Assembly (NCBI RefSeq): GCF_027943255.1
Contig: NC_072896.1
Location: 46,402,501 to 46,466,500 of the forward strand
DNA length: 64,000 nt
DNA from: Anastrepha obliqua
Taxonomy: Eukaryota > Arthropoda > Insecta > Diptera > Tephritidae
Reading direction: 5' to 3'
The notes under the pieces were generated by a model that did no database searches, was not told the origin of the DNA, and worked only from the letters and a program-made list of their open reading frames with translations. Each line of letters begins with the position of its first letter. Position 1 is the stretch's first letter. The position numbers and the translations under genes are program-made. Below, one piece after another: positions 44,802 to 55,902 of this stretch.

Positions 44802-45414
44802 AACACCCAGTAGTTTTAATAAACGAGCAAAGCTTCGTTAATTGTAGATGCGCTATGCGGGCTACAACAGTTAAAAACGTCCTACCAGGAGTGCGGAGCC
44901 TCCTTCAGTTTTGGCCAGAGAGTTTTGGTTGCAGGATCTCCAGTAGTAGTTAGAGAGCACCTTCTATTGGTTTCCGCGATTACGCTCAAGTCAATCGAGT
45001 ATACACTTCGTGTAGAGAAATACTCATGTCCTCTACCACTCGCTGGAGGCCAAGTTCAGAGACATTCCTTGCGTAATCATCCGCTTTTTCATTTCTTTAG
45101 GCACCAGAGTGGCCAGGCACCCAACAAAGTGGGCCTAAGGTGTGGTGTTGTTTTGTTGGATAAGCGAGAGCGAACTCCTGCTTTCTGTAACACATCTTGC
45201 TGAAGGTAAGTCCATCAGTCTTGTCGTTTTTGCTGCTTTGTCTATAGCATAAATCTCAGCTTGGAAGGCGCTACACCGGTCTGAGTGCACCTGTTGTTCC
45301 TACACAAGCTAATTGTCTGACTTTTATAAAATTTTTTTAGTAGGATTGTATCTGCATTGCTTTCCATAAGTCAAAATGGGTCTGATGATCGTATTGTACG
45401 CCCAGAGGAATAAC
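44802..45414 (-). pseudogene. LINE RNase H fragment (minus strand)
   Basis: On the minus strand HSDRCSAFQAEIYAIDKAAK (about 45,285-45,230) is the second RNase H motif, followed by frameshifted sequence with SRSSLSLIQQNN, then KADDYARNVSELGLQ-type residues near 45,075. Terminal parts retain TGDPATKTLWPKLK. The copy is heavily broken and is bounded on both sides by TTAA elements. Confidence 0.65.
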
Positions 45415-45418
45415 TTAA

Positions 45419-46010
45419 GGGGAGCAGCTCCTTTAGCACTTTAAAATTTTCGAATGTCAATATAAAGTCAGTGAAGTGGCGAGCGTCGAACGAAAGATAA
45501 GTAAAAACGAAAACTTTAATCGCGTTTTTCTCGAAATACGTTCTTTTCCGCGCTCTCGAATAGAACTCCAAAAGTAATCAAGACATCCATTTAAAATTTT
45601 ACAGGGATATTCTTTGACATACCTATTGCCCTTTTCATGTATATTATATCAAATTTTATATTAGTTATCAGTAAAAATATTGTTTTGATCAATTTGTTTA
45701 TAAAAAAGTGTAATTTTTTTCATTTTAAAATTTTCATTTCTCTTTTTTTTTCGTTAAAAATAGGTAAGTGCAAAGCGGCATAATTTATTTTAATGAAAAA
45801 TTTTTGTGTGGTTGATTTCAATTGATTACAAGAGGCTGTATATTCCACGGCTCAAATAACAGGAACCACATTTGAGTAGCTGTAGCGCCGCAATTTTTTT
45901 TTTATTTCCAAAAGATTTTTATTCATTCACTCAGGCATGGATATTAATATGCAATTTATTTTAAGATAATAAGTAATCTTAGTTTTTCATAGCCTACAGG
46001 AACTGCCCCT
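45419..46010. mobile_element. TTAA-flanked non-autonomous element, family 5
   Basis: TTAA at 45,415-45,418 and 46,011-46,014. Ends GGGGAGCAGCTCCTTTAG and, inverted, AGGGGCAGTTCCTGTAGG align with small gaps. The interior has ATCGCGTTTTTCTCGAAATA near 45,520, the clan core. It interrupts the LINE RNase H sequence. Confidence 0.75.
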
Positions 46011-46062
46011 TTAATTTTTCAATTTTTTTCAGTATAGCTGCCAATATGTAGGTATAGGTATA

Positions 46063-48226
46063 TGTTACCGTGAATGTCCGAAATAAGCGAATGTCGACTT
46101 TCACCGGTGAATGTCAACAGATACCAAAAACGTCGGTGAATATTTCATTACATTGTGGTACATTCGGACACTCTCCGATGTGTGTCGACAATCACAGATA
46201 TGAGTCAAAAAACATGTGACTAGCTCTCTCCCGCCAAATCATTTGTTCTGCTCGGGGTCAATCAGCTGTGTCAGTCGTATGCAAGCTTTGATAAAGCGAG
46301 CAACGTTTTCTTAATTTTTTTTTCCGATACCCTAATTTATACTAAATAGATACTGCAATGAATCGTGATCTTTTCCTTCAAAAGTTAAATGCATTAGTTG
46401 CGGGTAAACGAGAAGACAATTGTTTTTATTTTTCTCAAGAAAAGTATTCTAAATTGTTTCTGAAGTGGTTTCTGCTAAAATTAAACGCAAGACACCTTTG
46501 GATTACAGACGATTAAAACGTTTTGATGTTTAAAAATTATTGATGAAGAGAAGTTTATTGTAGATACCATTAAAACCAGTATACTATATACTGGTAATAA
46601 ACCAGTATACTATATGAAACTCACACCAGAATAGACCGCGAAGGAATAATACATATGCTTAAAGAGTTGCAAGTTAAGCAAGCAGTGTCAAATAAAACGC
46701 AGTGCACATTGTGAAGTCAATGGTTAGTTGTGAATTAAACTCAAGATGTCAAGTTGATCTAATAGATCTGCAGTCAAACAAAAATGGCGAATATAAGTTC
46801 ATAATGGTGTATCAATATCATTTAACTAAAATTGTCCAGCTACGACCTTTGAAAACTAAAAGAGTACTTCTTCAGCACATCACGTTCTTTCAATATTTTT
46901 AACATTTGGTGCAGCAGCTATATTGCAATCAAATAATGGCAGAGAATTTAGTAATCAAGTAATATCCGAAATATGCGCTATGTGGAAAGATGTTAAAATA
47001 GTTCATGGAAAGCCTCGTCACAGTCAAACACAAGGCTCAGTTGAAAGGGCCAATCAGGATATAGGTACAGAATATGCTAAGTGCATGAATAAATGATAAC
47101 GATACAAATAAATGGTCAGATGGTTTATCATTTGTTCAATTTTCCAAGAAAACTACATACCACGAATGAATCCTTATGAAGCTATATTTGGCGTCAAAGC
47201 AAAAAGAGGCATAGCATCGTATCTTTTGCCAGGTGAACAAATCGCAAATATTGAAACCGAAGAGCAACGTGCAGAATTTGCCAATACTTCTGAAACCAAA
47301 GAACAGCTTGAAGAAACTATTAATGCTTATAAACAAAAATTGAGCGGTGGTAATACCAAAAACCATATTCCAAAAAAAAAATACTGAAGAGGACCTACAA
47401 CCTACAACGTCTTCACATCAAAAAGAGCGGCCGCGAAAGAAAATCTTCTACTGCAAGCAACAAAAATGTCACGACCCTCACAAAAACAATTTCCTACTGC
47501 TCGAATTGGTGATAATGTACGGATACAAGTCCCTGATGTCGGCCGTGGTCGTACATATAACCGAAATGTGTTAGCGGTAGTTGTTGGAATAGAAGACTCC
47601 GACTTCTATAAACTGGCAAATAAAAATGGTACCCTCAAGCAGCTTTACACACGTAGTCAATTCGTAATTTGTAAAGAAAAGTTCCCTTCCATAGATGAGA
47701 TTTCTTTTCAAGAATTGTCGCTGAGAGAAGCAGCTGCAGCTAATTCGAGAAGCGGGGGATAAGGCAATAGACGCTGTCATTGCAAAAGGAAGTGTTCTAC
47801 AAATAAATGCAGTTGTAAATGCAAGGGGCTCTTGTGCAATTCAAAGTGTCATAATAGTTTAAATTGTTGCAATAAATAAGATTTGAATCAGCTAAGTAAG
47901 GATTTTTTTATTCCTATTATTTTCTTTTCTCATGTCGAATGTACCGTGTATTTTAAATTCTTGGTCATTCCTTTCAGAAAGAGAGGCGAAAAAGTTAAGT
48001 TATCCTTGTGGCGTTTTATAGCGACTGAACTACGGAGAAGAAAATATAAATCTCCAACATGTTCAACATTCACCATTAGTGTATGGTGAATGTCGGCATT
48101 TAGCGGTGTAAGTCAGAAATAAGGGTATTTAGCAAATATTTTGGACATATAGCAAGCGATTACGTGAATGTTGACATTCACCGGTGAAAGTCGACATTCT
48201 CCAGATTTCGGTGTTTCACTGTAACA
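46063..48226 (+). mobile_element. Ginger-like integrase-type DNA transposon, decayed
   Basis: Terminal inverted repeats of about 50 bp: left TGTTACCGTGAATGTCCGAA through GAATGTCGACTTTCACCGGT then GAATGTCAACA; right (inverted) TGTTACAGTGAAACACCGAA through GAATGTCGACTTTCACCGGT then GAATGTCAACA. The 4-bp flanks are TATA on both sides (46,059-46,062 and 48,227-48,230), the target length known for Ginger elements. Short repeated GAATGTC units occur within the ends. The interior encodes an integrase-like protein with a Cys-rich tail (see next entry). Confidence 0.83.
46358..47880 (+). pseudogene. Integrase-type transposase resembling the KRBA2/Ginger lineage
   Basis: An ATG at 46,358 opens MNRDLFLQKLNALVAGKRED, then frames change. 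Integrase core pieces are: NSRCQVDLIDLQSNKNGEYK (first Asp, frame 46,702-46,902); ILQSNNGREF near 46,928, where the expected second Asp of SDNGRE is Asn; and VHGKPRHSQTQGSVERANQD near 47,000-47,060 (catalytic Glu). The frame 47,112-47,387 has NPYEAIFGVKAKRGIASYLL. The frame 47,466-47,762 has RIGDNVRIQVPDVGRGRTYN and KNGTLKQLYTRSQFVICKEK. Beyond its stop is a Cys-rich end, CHCKRKCSTNKCSCKCKGLL then CNSKCHNSLNCCNK. Several frameshifts and the Asp-to-Asn change make it inactive. Confidence 0.82.
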
Positions 48227-48362
48227 TATATGTATATATAATAATAGTAATCCGCCGCTCCTTAGCTGTGCAATGCTGCGCGCGACTCATTTTTAAGAGA
48301 AACTCATATTAATTATAAACACACAAGGAACTCGGTAGATAAAGGCAGCATACCTATTTTAA

Positions 48363-49088
48363 GGGGTTAGGTGGGTTACAGAGGTTCAAAAAAAGGGTAT
48401 TTTTACTATTTTTTTTAATATATACAATCATATATTTTATTTAAACAATTCAGCATATCAAAGGTACATATTTAAACAGTATTTTGTGAAATTTTTATTT
48501 AAAAATTCCGAAAACTCAGCCGTTGGTACCTTATCTCCCTTAACGTCTCACAAAAAAATGCTCTTGCCGTGGACAGCATAACTCATTATTGGTTCATTTA
48601 AAATCAAAAAACCAAAAATATTTCGTTAGTATATGGATAAATCTCGTTACTGGACGAAGGAAAAAAAATAAAATTTAATTTGAATTTTTGACAGACTTTG
48701 AACAAAAAAACACATTTTTTGGTCAAATTTTCGTCATGTGTTGGCTCGAAAAAATTAGTTGTAATAAAAATAAAAAAAAATCCTTCGTTCAATAACTTGA
48801 TAATGTTATTCCAAAGATGTGTGCAAAATTTGAACAAAATCGCTTCATAACTTTTCGATAAATCGTGTCCACCGACTTAAAAAATCGAGTTTTGAGATAA
48901 ACGCGTATACCTGCGAAACGCTTCACTGACATGGCCTGATGGGCGGAACTTCTGAAGGGTCTATCTCGTAGAATTTTACTCGGATCAATTTGAAATTTTA
49001 GGAGAATATTTTAAACATATTATACTATTTAATAAGACAAAAAAAAAAAAAAATCGATTTTTTGAAATTTTCAAACCCACCTAACCCC
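48363..49088. mobile_element. TTAA-flanked non-autonomous element, family 2, perfect 15-bp ends
   Basis: TTAA at 48,359-48,362 and 49,089-49,092. Ends GGGGTTAGGTGGGTT and its exact inverse AACCCACCTAACCCC (49,074-49,088). An AAAAATCGATTTTTTGAAA block lies near 49,050 and a decayed clan core (AAAAATCGAGTTTTGAGATA then AACGCG) near 48,880-48,905. No coding. Confidence 0.88.
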
Positions 49089-49092
49089 TTAA

Positions 49093-50489
49093 TGTCCATT
49101 TGCGAATTCACCCAGAATCATTGGTATTATTAGAATTTCGTACAGAAACTTTCAAAATATGTATACAGATACAGACTCCACGAGTACTTAGACAGCCGAC
49201 ATTTTTAATAAAAGCGCTTAAAATTGAAGTGAGCAGCTTACTTACGAGTATACCTTTAGCCAGCAGCAGCGTTGGGCAAGTGTTAACAAATGAGATTGCA
49301 AATTCTGATTAGGTGTTAAATAACCGTTAAAGATGCCCCAAGGCAGTTGTTACCCGTAACAGGTGTACTCAACTCACACATAAGTGTATGAGATCTGATA
49401 TGTGTAGATATGTCGATACGTATGCAGGTACCTATGAATAGCGGTGTAACATGGCGTATACGCAATCACTTTACACCTCCTGATAGAAAGTCAAGTCAGT
49501 GCCAACAACTAACCAGCCGGCGGGTGCACTTAGCAGCGGCTGTAGCCGTTGGTGTCTGCGCAGCTAAGCAACTCTTTGTTTGTTCTCTAAAATGTGCAAA
49601 ATAGCGCTGAAAATGCAAAAACAAAAAGAGCAAAAAAGAATTGCTGCAATTTCGTTGTAAATAGATGGAGGAAGAACAGCAAATTTTAGCTTTATGCTTT
49701 TCGTTAAATTCTATGTCGAATTTTGCGCGTTTTTTCAGTTTATATTCTTGTTTTTGTGTACTTCCTTTATGGTTTGCAAGTACTGTTCGAAGAAAATTTC
49801 GTGTGAAGCATATGTGTTTCACTAACAAGCGATTGACTAGGGCGCACACATACGTATATAAGTACAGGATATAAGCATATATCTGCATGCCGAAAAGCGC
49901 ACATATACCAACTGTTTTTCTTTCATTCTATGGCTTTCCTGTATATTACATATATAGACATGTATGTGTGCGTGTATTTCCCAAGGGATTTTAACGAAGA
50001 CTGCACTGAAAACTAAAAAAAGGCAAAGTCCTTATGCAAAAATTGCTGGCTGAATTATTCAACATTTTTATTAGCTGCTGGCAGACACCCTGGCGCATAT
50101 GAGAGCGCAGCACAGATATACATACATACACCTCCGCAGAATCTAGCATTCACTTACAAATCCACTTCACATATTCGCTCTTAATGCAGTCTTCTATGTA
50201 CTACAATAATAAGCGACACCTGTGTCGAGAAGTAATAGGAAATGAAAAAATATGTGAAGTATACATATACAGCAATACATACATGAGCATGTGTATGTAT
50301 GTATGCATCTTTGCATAACCCATAGTAAAATCTGGATACGTTTGTGCAACATCACTAATTTTTAGAACGCTGCAATGCAGATACAAAGATAAGTAGTCGA
50401 GTCGCAACTATTGCGATAACAACACTGTTGGGCATTTAAATTTTTGTACAGTAGTTCCAGCTAGTAGCTAATACTATGGAAGTGTACTA
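49093..50489. other. Microsatellite-rich host backbone
   Basis: Repeats such as ATACATACATAC near 50,120 and GTGTATGTATGTATGC near 50,290. Opposite-strand open frames at 49,410-49,888 are without motifs. Confidence 0.45.
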
Positions 50490-50936
50490 GGTGGAGTTCA
50501 GTAAGCGCCCCCTTTGGTATCCATCTGCACTGTGCGCCAACTTAATTTCGTCAATGCGGTTATTCAAATACATTATTCAAAAACTTTGAATGAAATGATC
50601 AATGCATTTAGAAAGTGATGCTGTTTTATTACAATTTATGTATATTAAAATAGTTCCCAAAATCGATATAGTAAAACCAAAGCGAACTTTTCATTTGGGA
50701 ATTTCCATCGCGATTGTTGGCGTCTAGGGCAATAATGCTGCCATTTTGAATATTGTTTTTGAACTCTTATAAGAACATCCGTTTGTTAACACAAAGTTTA
50801 CTCTTTAAAAATCTTACCGAAAAAAAGTAATATGAAGTCAAATCCGGAGATGTTGGTGGTCAGTAATATCACATTTCTTCTGCAACACACCTCTCGGGAA
50901 TTTCCCTTGTAGTTCGTGCACGAAACAATTTTCTAC
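50490..50936 (-). pseudogene. Mariner-like transposase C-terminal relic
   Basis: The minus strand reads KFPRGVLQKKCDITD (the FPGRVISR-type motif), then SPDLTSYYFFSVRFLKSKLC and VNKRMFL, a stop, EFKNNIQNG. The expected TPLDYFLWGYLKSKVYVNK motif is degraded and the third Asp is lost. Nothing N-terminal remains. Confidence 0.65.
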
Positions 50937-50937
50937 A

Positions 50938-51660
50938 CCAATATTCCATAACACAGAATTTACGCCTTGAGGGTGATAAGTGCATACGAAACCACCTCGG
51001 GCGAGGCCACAATGCTGATCGCAGGCCTGAAGCTCTTCGATATATTGGCAGAAGAACGAACCAGAGTGTACATGCAAAGAGGGTAGGGTCACTAACATAT
51101 CAGCGATAGTAAATAATACAGAAGGCTCTATGCTTACTAAAATGGCAGTAGCTTTGGGAAAACTTAACAAAAGAAAGGTAAGCCTTTATCCAATCCCAAA
51201 CACCGAAAATGGCTAAATCGAGGCTTTGGTAAGCTTAACTTCCAGCTAGCACAATTCCTGACAGGTCATTGTTACTGCCAAAAGTATCTACTTCGCTTTG
51301 GAGCACGTGAGTCGCATTTATGTCCAGTGTGCTACGGAGAGGATGATGCAAGACATATGTTTTTTGTATGCCCTCGACTTGCGACTATCAGAGGTGATTT
51401 AGCTACACTATTAGAAGATCCGATAGTACCAGAAAAAAAGTCGATTTTATGATGGCGTCAAAGTATGCATGGGATAAGATTTTATCAGCAATCAGCGATA
51501 TGCAGCATGGGTTAAAACACGCAACGTCTACAAGGCCTGCGATAGCTAAACAGGCGGTACTTGACAATGAAATGGGCTCTTAAGTGGCCGAGAGGCAAGT
51601 ATGGTGGGATGGATAGGCACAACTGAGCTAGTTTCTTTCGGAAATAAACAGAACTGAGAG
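50938..51660 (+). pseudogene. R1-like LINE C-terminal fragment
   Basis: The plus strand gives AYETTSGEATMLIAGLKLFD then ILAEERTRVYMQR (about 50,990-51,085). After a broken stretch, LNRGFGKLNFQLAQFLTGHC and YCQKYLLRFGARESHLCPVC, YGEDDARHMFFVCPRLATIR follow (about 51,215-51,400). The CPVC...H...C zinc-finger-like end with AQFLTGHCYCQKYL is characteristic of R1-clade ORF2 ends. RT motifs are not present. Confidence 0.78.
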
Positions 51661-51842
51661 AGGATTAAAGTATGATATATGCAATGTTTGACGGACTGCA
51701 TGTGAAGTGTAACTGACTTACTTAACAGTAGTACCAGGATCGGTACATTGAGGGTAGGAGGTTTGGTGCGAGGTAAACCGTAAATATATTTATAGGTTTT
51801 TCTTTTTCTCTAATTTCAATAACTCTATGTTGTACGGTTTTG
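51661..51842. other. Possible 3' UTR of the R1-like LINE
   Basis: Non-coding. No motif recognised. Confidence 0.3.
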
Positions 51843-51995
51843 TTAAGCCTTTAGCAGAAATACATTCAGGAGGGCGATCACGTTAGAAAACACTTTTTTA
51901 TCACTTGGTGCGTCATGCCATAAGTAGGTTTCGTGTCCGGGCTCTACCGATTTTTTAGTTACGAACCCTCCTATTCGGCTAAGGCGGCCGCTTCT
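51843..51995 (-). repeat. Diverged SINE-1 head
   Basis: TAGCAGAAATACATTCAGGA, GGGCGATCACGTTAGAAAA and CTATTCGGCTAAGGCGGCCG match the tRNA-proximal half of SINE-1, with a different stretch in between. The tail half is absent. Confidence 0.6.
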
Positions 51996-52307
51996 TTGAT
52001 GTTGTGGCTTGTTGTTTTTGATACGTTGTTTCACCAAACCGTTGAATAGGCGCTTTTACTTACGTTAGAGATAACTGATAGTAGTAGTTTTGTGTCTCTT
52101 AAATCGAATGTCGTGATGACGGTCCGCCGAAGAGTATCGTGTTGGTTGTGGCTTAAAAGCCAAACATGGGCAGAGCCTTTTTGGCTTAATATGGAGTTGC
52201 ATTGTAACCGGGTGCCGGACCCAAGTACGGGAGATAGGCATCGAACCTCACCAAGGTGCGTAGAGTGTCCGTTTCACTCTACGAATTGGTACCGTAAATG
52301 GTTTTAA

Positions 52308-53009
52308 GGCGTTAGGCGAAGTCAGAGACCCGAAGAAATGATGATTTTCAATAAATTTTTTTGCTAGTCAGTTTGCTTTATTTTACAAAAATCAAAACAT
52401 AGCAGTAATACATCATATTTTGACTTGACTTTAGCAAAATTTTAACAAAACAAAAAAAACATAATAATTGTAAAAGTTATCGCTGTTTGTGTGGAGCCCG
52501 TTTCTCCAGAAGACCCTTGCGGTGATCATCACAAGTCCTTAGAGATTCATATAAAATCAATCGGACAAAAGTAATTAGCTTTATTAATAGATAATCGCAT
52601 TTTTTTTTCAAAATTAACAATATGGTGGCCTCAGGATATATTTTTCAGATGTTCCGGGAAAAAAAACCGACAGTTAATTGTTTAAAAAAATCAAAATTTT
52701 GAAAAAAAAAATCCTTCGATCAGGCACAAGCTTTTTATATTATTCAAAAGCAGTATAAATTTTATTGAAATCTACCAAGCGGTTTTGAAGTCACAGTGAT
52801 CACCAGTTCAAAAAACATAGTTTCAAGAAAAACGCTTTTAAAGTTTTGCGAACGCTTCGAAGCGCCCGAACGCTCTTTGTTCAATCTTCAATAACTCGAA
52901 AAATATTTTTCGGATTCACGTTAAATGTTCGTACAATATTTTCAAGATATTGTGCTTTAAGAAAATGCAAAAAAACCAAAAATTTTAAAATTCTGACTGC
53001 TCCTACCCC
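52308..53009. mobile_element. TTAA-flanked non-autonomous element, family 3, copy 3
   Basis: TTAA at 52,304-52,307 and 53,010-53,013. Ends GGCGTTAGGCGAAGTCAGA and, inverted, GGGGTAGGAGCAGTCAGA align with one gap. The interior matches the 7.5 and 18.3 kb copies, including GTTATCGCTGTTTGTGTGGA near 52,476 and CCTTCGATCAGGCACAAG near 52,711. Confidence 0.87.
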
Positions 53010-53013
53010 TTAA

Positions 53014-53620
53014 AGGTTTATACATGAGTAGGTTTGATTGATCTTTTTCTCTAATTTGTGGTGAATAACTTTATGGTGTTCCATGAAATGGTGGAATATG
53101 CAGTTTTATAAAGACTTTGAATTGATCCGCTGTGCTGGTTGAAGTCGGAATGTACCCACGTAAGATCGCGTTAAAAAGCATTTACTGTAGTATTTTCAGC
53201 AAGAGCGTTGATTCAAACCCTCTTAATCATTTTTTTGTGTTTTTGCGCTATTTGAAGACATGCGTCTATGGTAATGCTGTAAATTGCCTCGAAGAGCTGC
53301 AGCTACAAATTAATCAAAAATGCTAACAAATTTGATCCATTGCGACAGTTTTACCAAGAGGTCAAATATCCTTCAGCAAAGATATCATTCCTGCTTGGAA
53401 GGGGAGGGAGCACAACTTTAAACACCTTATTCAACTTTGTTGGTTTATTTTTGCATTGTATGCTTTTTTGATTTATTTGTATGTAGTATGGAAATGTTCT
53501 AGGAAATAATAACTACCCATATCTGCAATACCGTTAATTTGCAGGCCCATGTTTATTAAGACATCTTCGTTTTTTTGGTCCATCTTATTCCCGAAATATT
53601 TTGGATTATTTTTTGAATAC
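53014..53620. other. No gene recognised
   Basis: Ordinary AT-rich sequence. Frames 53,132-53,326 and 53,549-53,746 lack motifs; the latter runs into SINE-1. Confidence 0.35.
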
Positions 53621-53632
53621 CTTGTAGGAATA

Positions 53633-53789
53633 TATATCTATATAATTGGCGCTCATACCCTTTTTGGATGTTTGGTCGAGCTCCTCCTCCTATTTGTGGC
53701 GTGCGTCTTGATTTTGTTCCTCAAATGGAGAGACCTACAGTTTTAAGCCAACTCCAAATGGCAGATATTTTTATGAGGAGCTTTTTCAC
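53633..53789 (-). repeat. SINE-1 copy d, 5'-truncated, imperfect TSD
   Basis: ATAATTGGCGCTCATACCCT, CTCCTCCTCCTATTTGTGGC and GAGGAGCTTTTTCA are SINE-1. The head is missing from the right side. Flanks CTTGTAGGAATA (53,621-53,632) and CCTGTGGGAATA (53,790-53,801) agree at 10 of 12, consistent with an aged target duplication. Confidence 0.8.
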
Positions 53790-54066
53790 CCTGTGGGAAT
53801 AGAAGAAAATAAATTTTGATATAGAAGATAGATAAATGTCAAAATATGATGCTATTACTGCTTTCATATTTGCCACATTCTGGACGTCCACTGATATTCA
53901 AATCTATCGGTGTTCCCTATGGAGTCACAGAAAGAGCTTGTTTCTTTGAGCACTACGTGTTATTCCTTTGTAGGATTTTGGATACCAGTTTTTGAAGTTT
54001 CTATAAGTCATCCTAGATTATAACTTATCTCTGCTGTATACTCTCTATCGATGCATTTGCCTTCTA

Positions 54067-55308
54067 TTAGGTCAATCCATAAGTTCGTGCTTATTTTACC
54101 CATAATTTCACTTTTGTACGATTTTTGCATACAAAAAATTATTCGCGAAATATAACGACACTATTTATATTCTCTTTGATATATTGTACAGTCAACAAGT
54201 GATTTTAATCGCGGATAGATGCACGTCTTGTTAAAAAATAATATGGAATCTTCTGAAGTGGTAGAAATGCAACAACTGCTGCTGCAGAAATAAACACTGT
54301 TCACGGAGAGGATACCGTGAGTGTAAGGACTGCGCAAAAGTGGTTTTCAAATTCCGAAATGATAACTGCGACGTGGAGGAGGCCCCGCGCGCTGGTCGCC
54401 CGGAAGTCTTTAACTCCGACGCCTTGCTCGAACTAGTGGAAGCTGAGCCAAATTTGACAGTCGATATGATAGCTCAGAGGTTGCATTCATCGCATGGAAC
54501 AGTTCACAGGCACCTGGTTCAATTGGGAAAGGTTTGAAAGCTGGAAAAATGGGTTCCGCATAGACTTTCCGTCGTCAACCTTCAGCAGAGAGTGAATGTG
54601 TGTTCTCAGCTGCTGCAACGGCTTGAAAATGAAAGTTTTTTCAACCATATCGTTACTGGTGATAAAAAATGGGTCTTTTACAATAATTCTGTTCCCAGAC
54701 GCCAATGGTTAGATAAAGATAAAACACCAGAACCGACCCCTAGAGATGGCCTTCACCCCAAGAAGATTATCCTGTCTATTTGGTGGGATATGGCCGGTAT
54801 TGTTTATTATGAACTTCTGGAACCAAACCAGACGATAACTGCTGATTATTATTCCCATCAGCTATCAAACCTGAATGAGGCACTTAACAAAAATCGACCG
54901 TCTTTAGTGAATAGACGCAAAGTTTTGTTTTACCACGACAACGCAAGACGTCATACCTCAAGGCAAACATTAGGCAAGCTGAACGAGCTCGGATGGGAGC
55001 TAATGTCGCATTCACCATACTCTCCAGATATTGCACCTTGTGATTATCACCTTTTCCGTGAACTTCAATCCCATATGAGTAACAAGAACTACTCCTCAAA
55101 AGAAGCTATAAAAAGGGATATCGAAGCGTATTTTGGCTCCAAGGACAAACAATTTTTTGAGCGGGGAATTAAAAATTTGACTAAACGTTGGGAATACATT
55201 GTAAATAATGAAAGAAAATATATTACTGATTAATAAATACTTTAAACATCTTTTTCATGAATTTTAAAACCATCTTTAAAAAAAGCTCGTACTTATGGAT
55301 TGACCTGA
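54067..55308 (+). mobile_element. Mariner transposon, 1.24 kb, almost complete
   Basis: Terminal repeats TTAGGTCAATCCATAAGT and, inverted, TCAGGTCAATCCATAAGT, flanked by TA (54,065-54,066 and 55,309-55,310). It has normal length for a mariner, and both ends and the full coding region are visible. The TIR style is that of the irritans-type mariners. It is the best preserved DDE element of the window besides the D,D41D element at 41.7 kb. Confidence 0.92.
54243..55233 (+). pseudogene. Mariner D,D34D transposase with frameshift and stop
   Basis: An ATG at about 54,243 starts MESSEVVEMQQLLLQ. A frameshift then leads to EINTVHGEDTVSVRTAQKWF and FRNDNCDVEEAPRAGRPEVF. A TGA at about 54,535 follows HSSHGTVHRHLVQLGKV, and coding continues in the same frame (KLEKWVPHRLSVVNLQQRVN). 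The 213-residue frame 54,592-55,233 is intact: IVTGDKKWVFYNN (first Asp), FYHDNARRHTSRQTLGKLNE (second) and PYSPDIAPCDYHLFREL (third), with 34 residues between the last two Asp. It ends YIVNNERKYITD. All catalytic Asp are kept, so decay is recent or light. Confidence 0.92.
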
Positions 55309-55524
55309 TATTTCCGCCTCTAATAGACGTTATTAAATTGTAAAGGACTCCAAGATACGAAAAGCGTATATCTTTTTAGAACTCGTTGGACTATATATCT
55401 TAAAAGACCCCAAATAAATCTTATCGAATTCTATATCTTATAGAGACATATTATGCTTAATAGTGTTAGAAACAAATTAATGGTGGAACCGCCAATTTGG
55501 TTATAATATATGGAAAGTAGCCAG

Positions 55525-55902
55525 GCAATCATGAGACGCCTGCAAACGTTTGTCAACCGCTGACTGCGCCGTATTTTGCGAATTTTATAAAATCCAACTG
55601 ACCTGTAAAAAAAGGCTAACCTGCTTGACTTGGCGACTGAAACTAGAAAGAAAAATTGACAGTCGATAGGGCATGCGCTTAGATGGAAAAAACGAAGATA
55701 ATGTTGCTTGGAATCCTTTCCAACAAGTTGGGCGAGGAGTGATTTTGCCACATACCACCTGGGGACGCTAAGCAGAAGCTAAAATGAACTCTTTTGGCCT
55801 TACGTGGAACGAACTGGGATATATGGTCAAAACCGTGTCCGTTGGCCTAGTACCGTAGTTGACGCCCTATGCTCCAATAGGACTTAACGAAAAAAAAAAA
55901 AT
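55525..55902 (+). mobile_element. LINE 3' end (RTE-like), possible partner of SINE-2
   Basis: The plus-strand translation in shifting frames reads RRLQTFVNR, a stop, LRRILRIL, then SIGHALRWKKR, VAWNPFQQVGRGV, GLTWNELGYM and QNRVRWPSTVVDALCSNRT. This matches the C-terminal region of RTE-type LINEs (RILRIF, IGHxLR, RGRPRxTW, WxxLVxALCSxR). It ends GTTGACGCCCTATGCTCCAA (55,858) followed by TAGGACTTAACG and an A-run to about 55,902. Strongly 5'-truncated. Confidence 0.8.
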
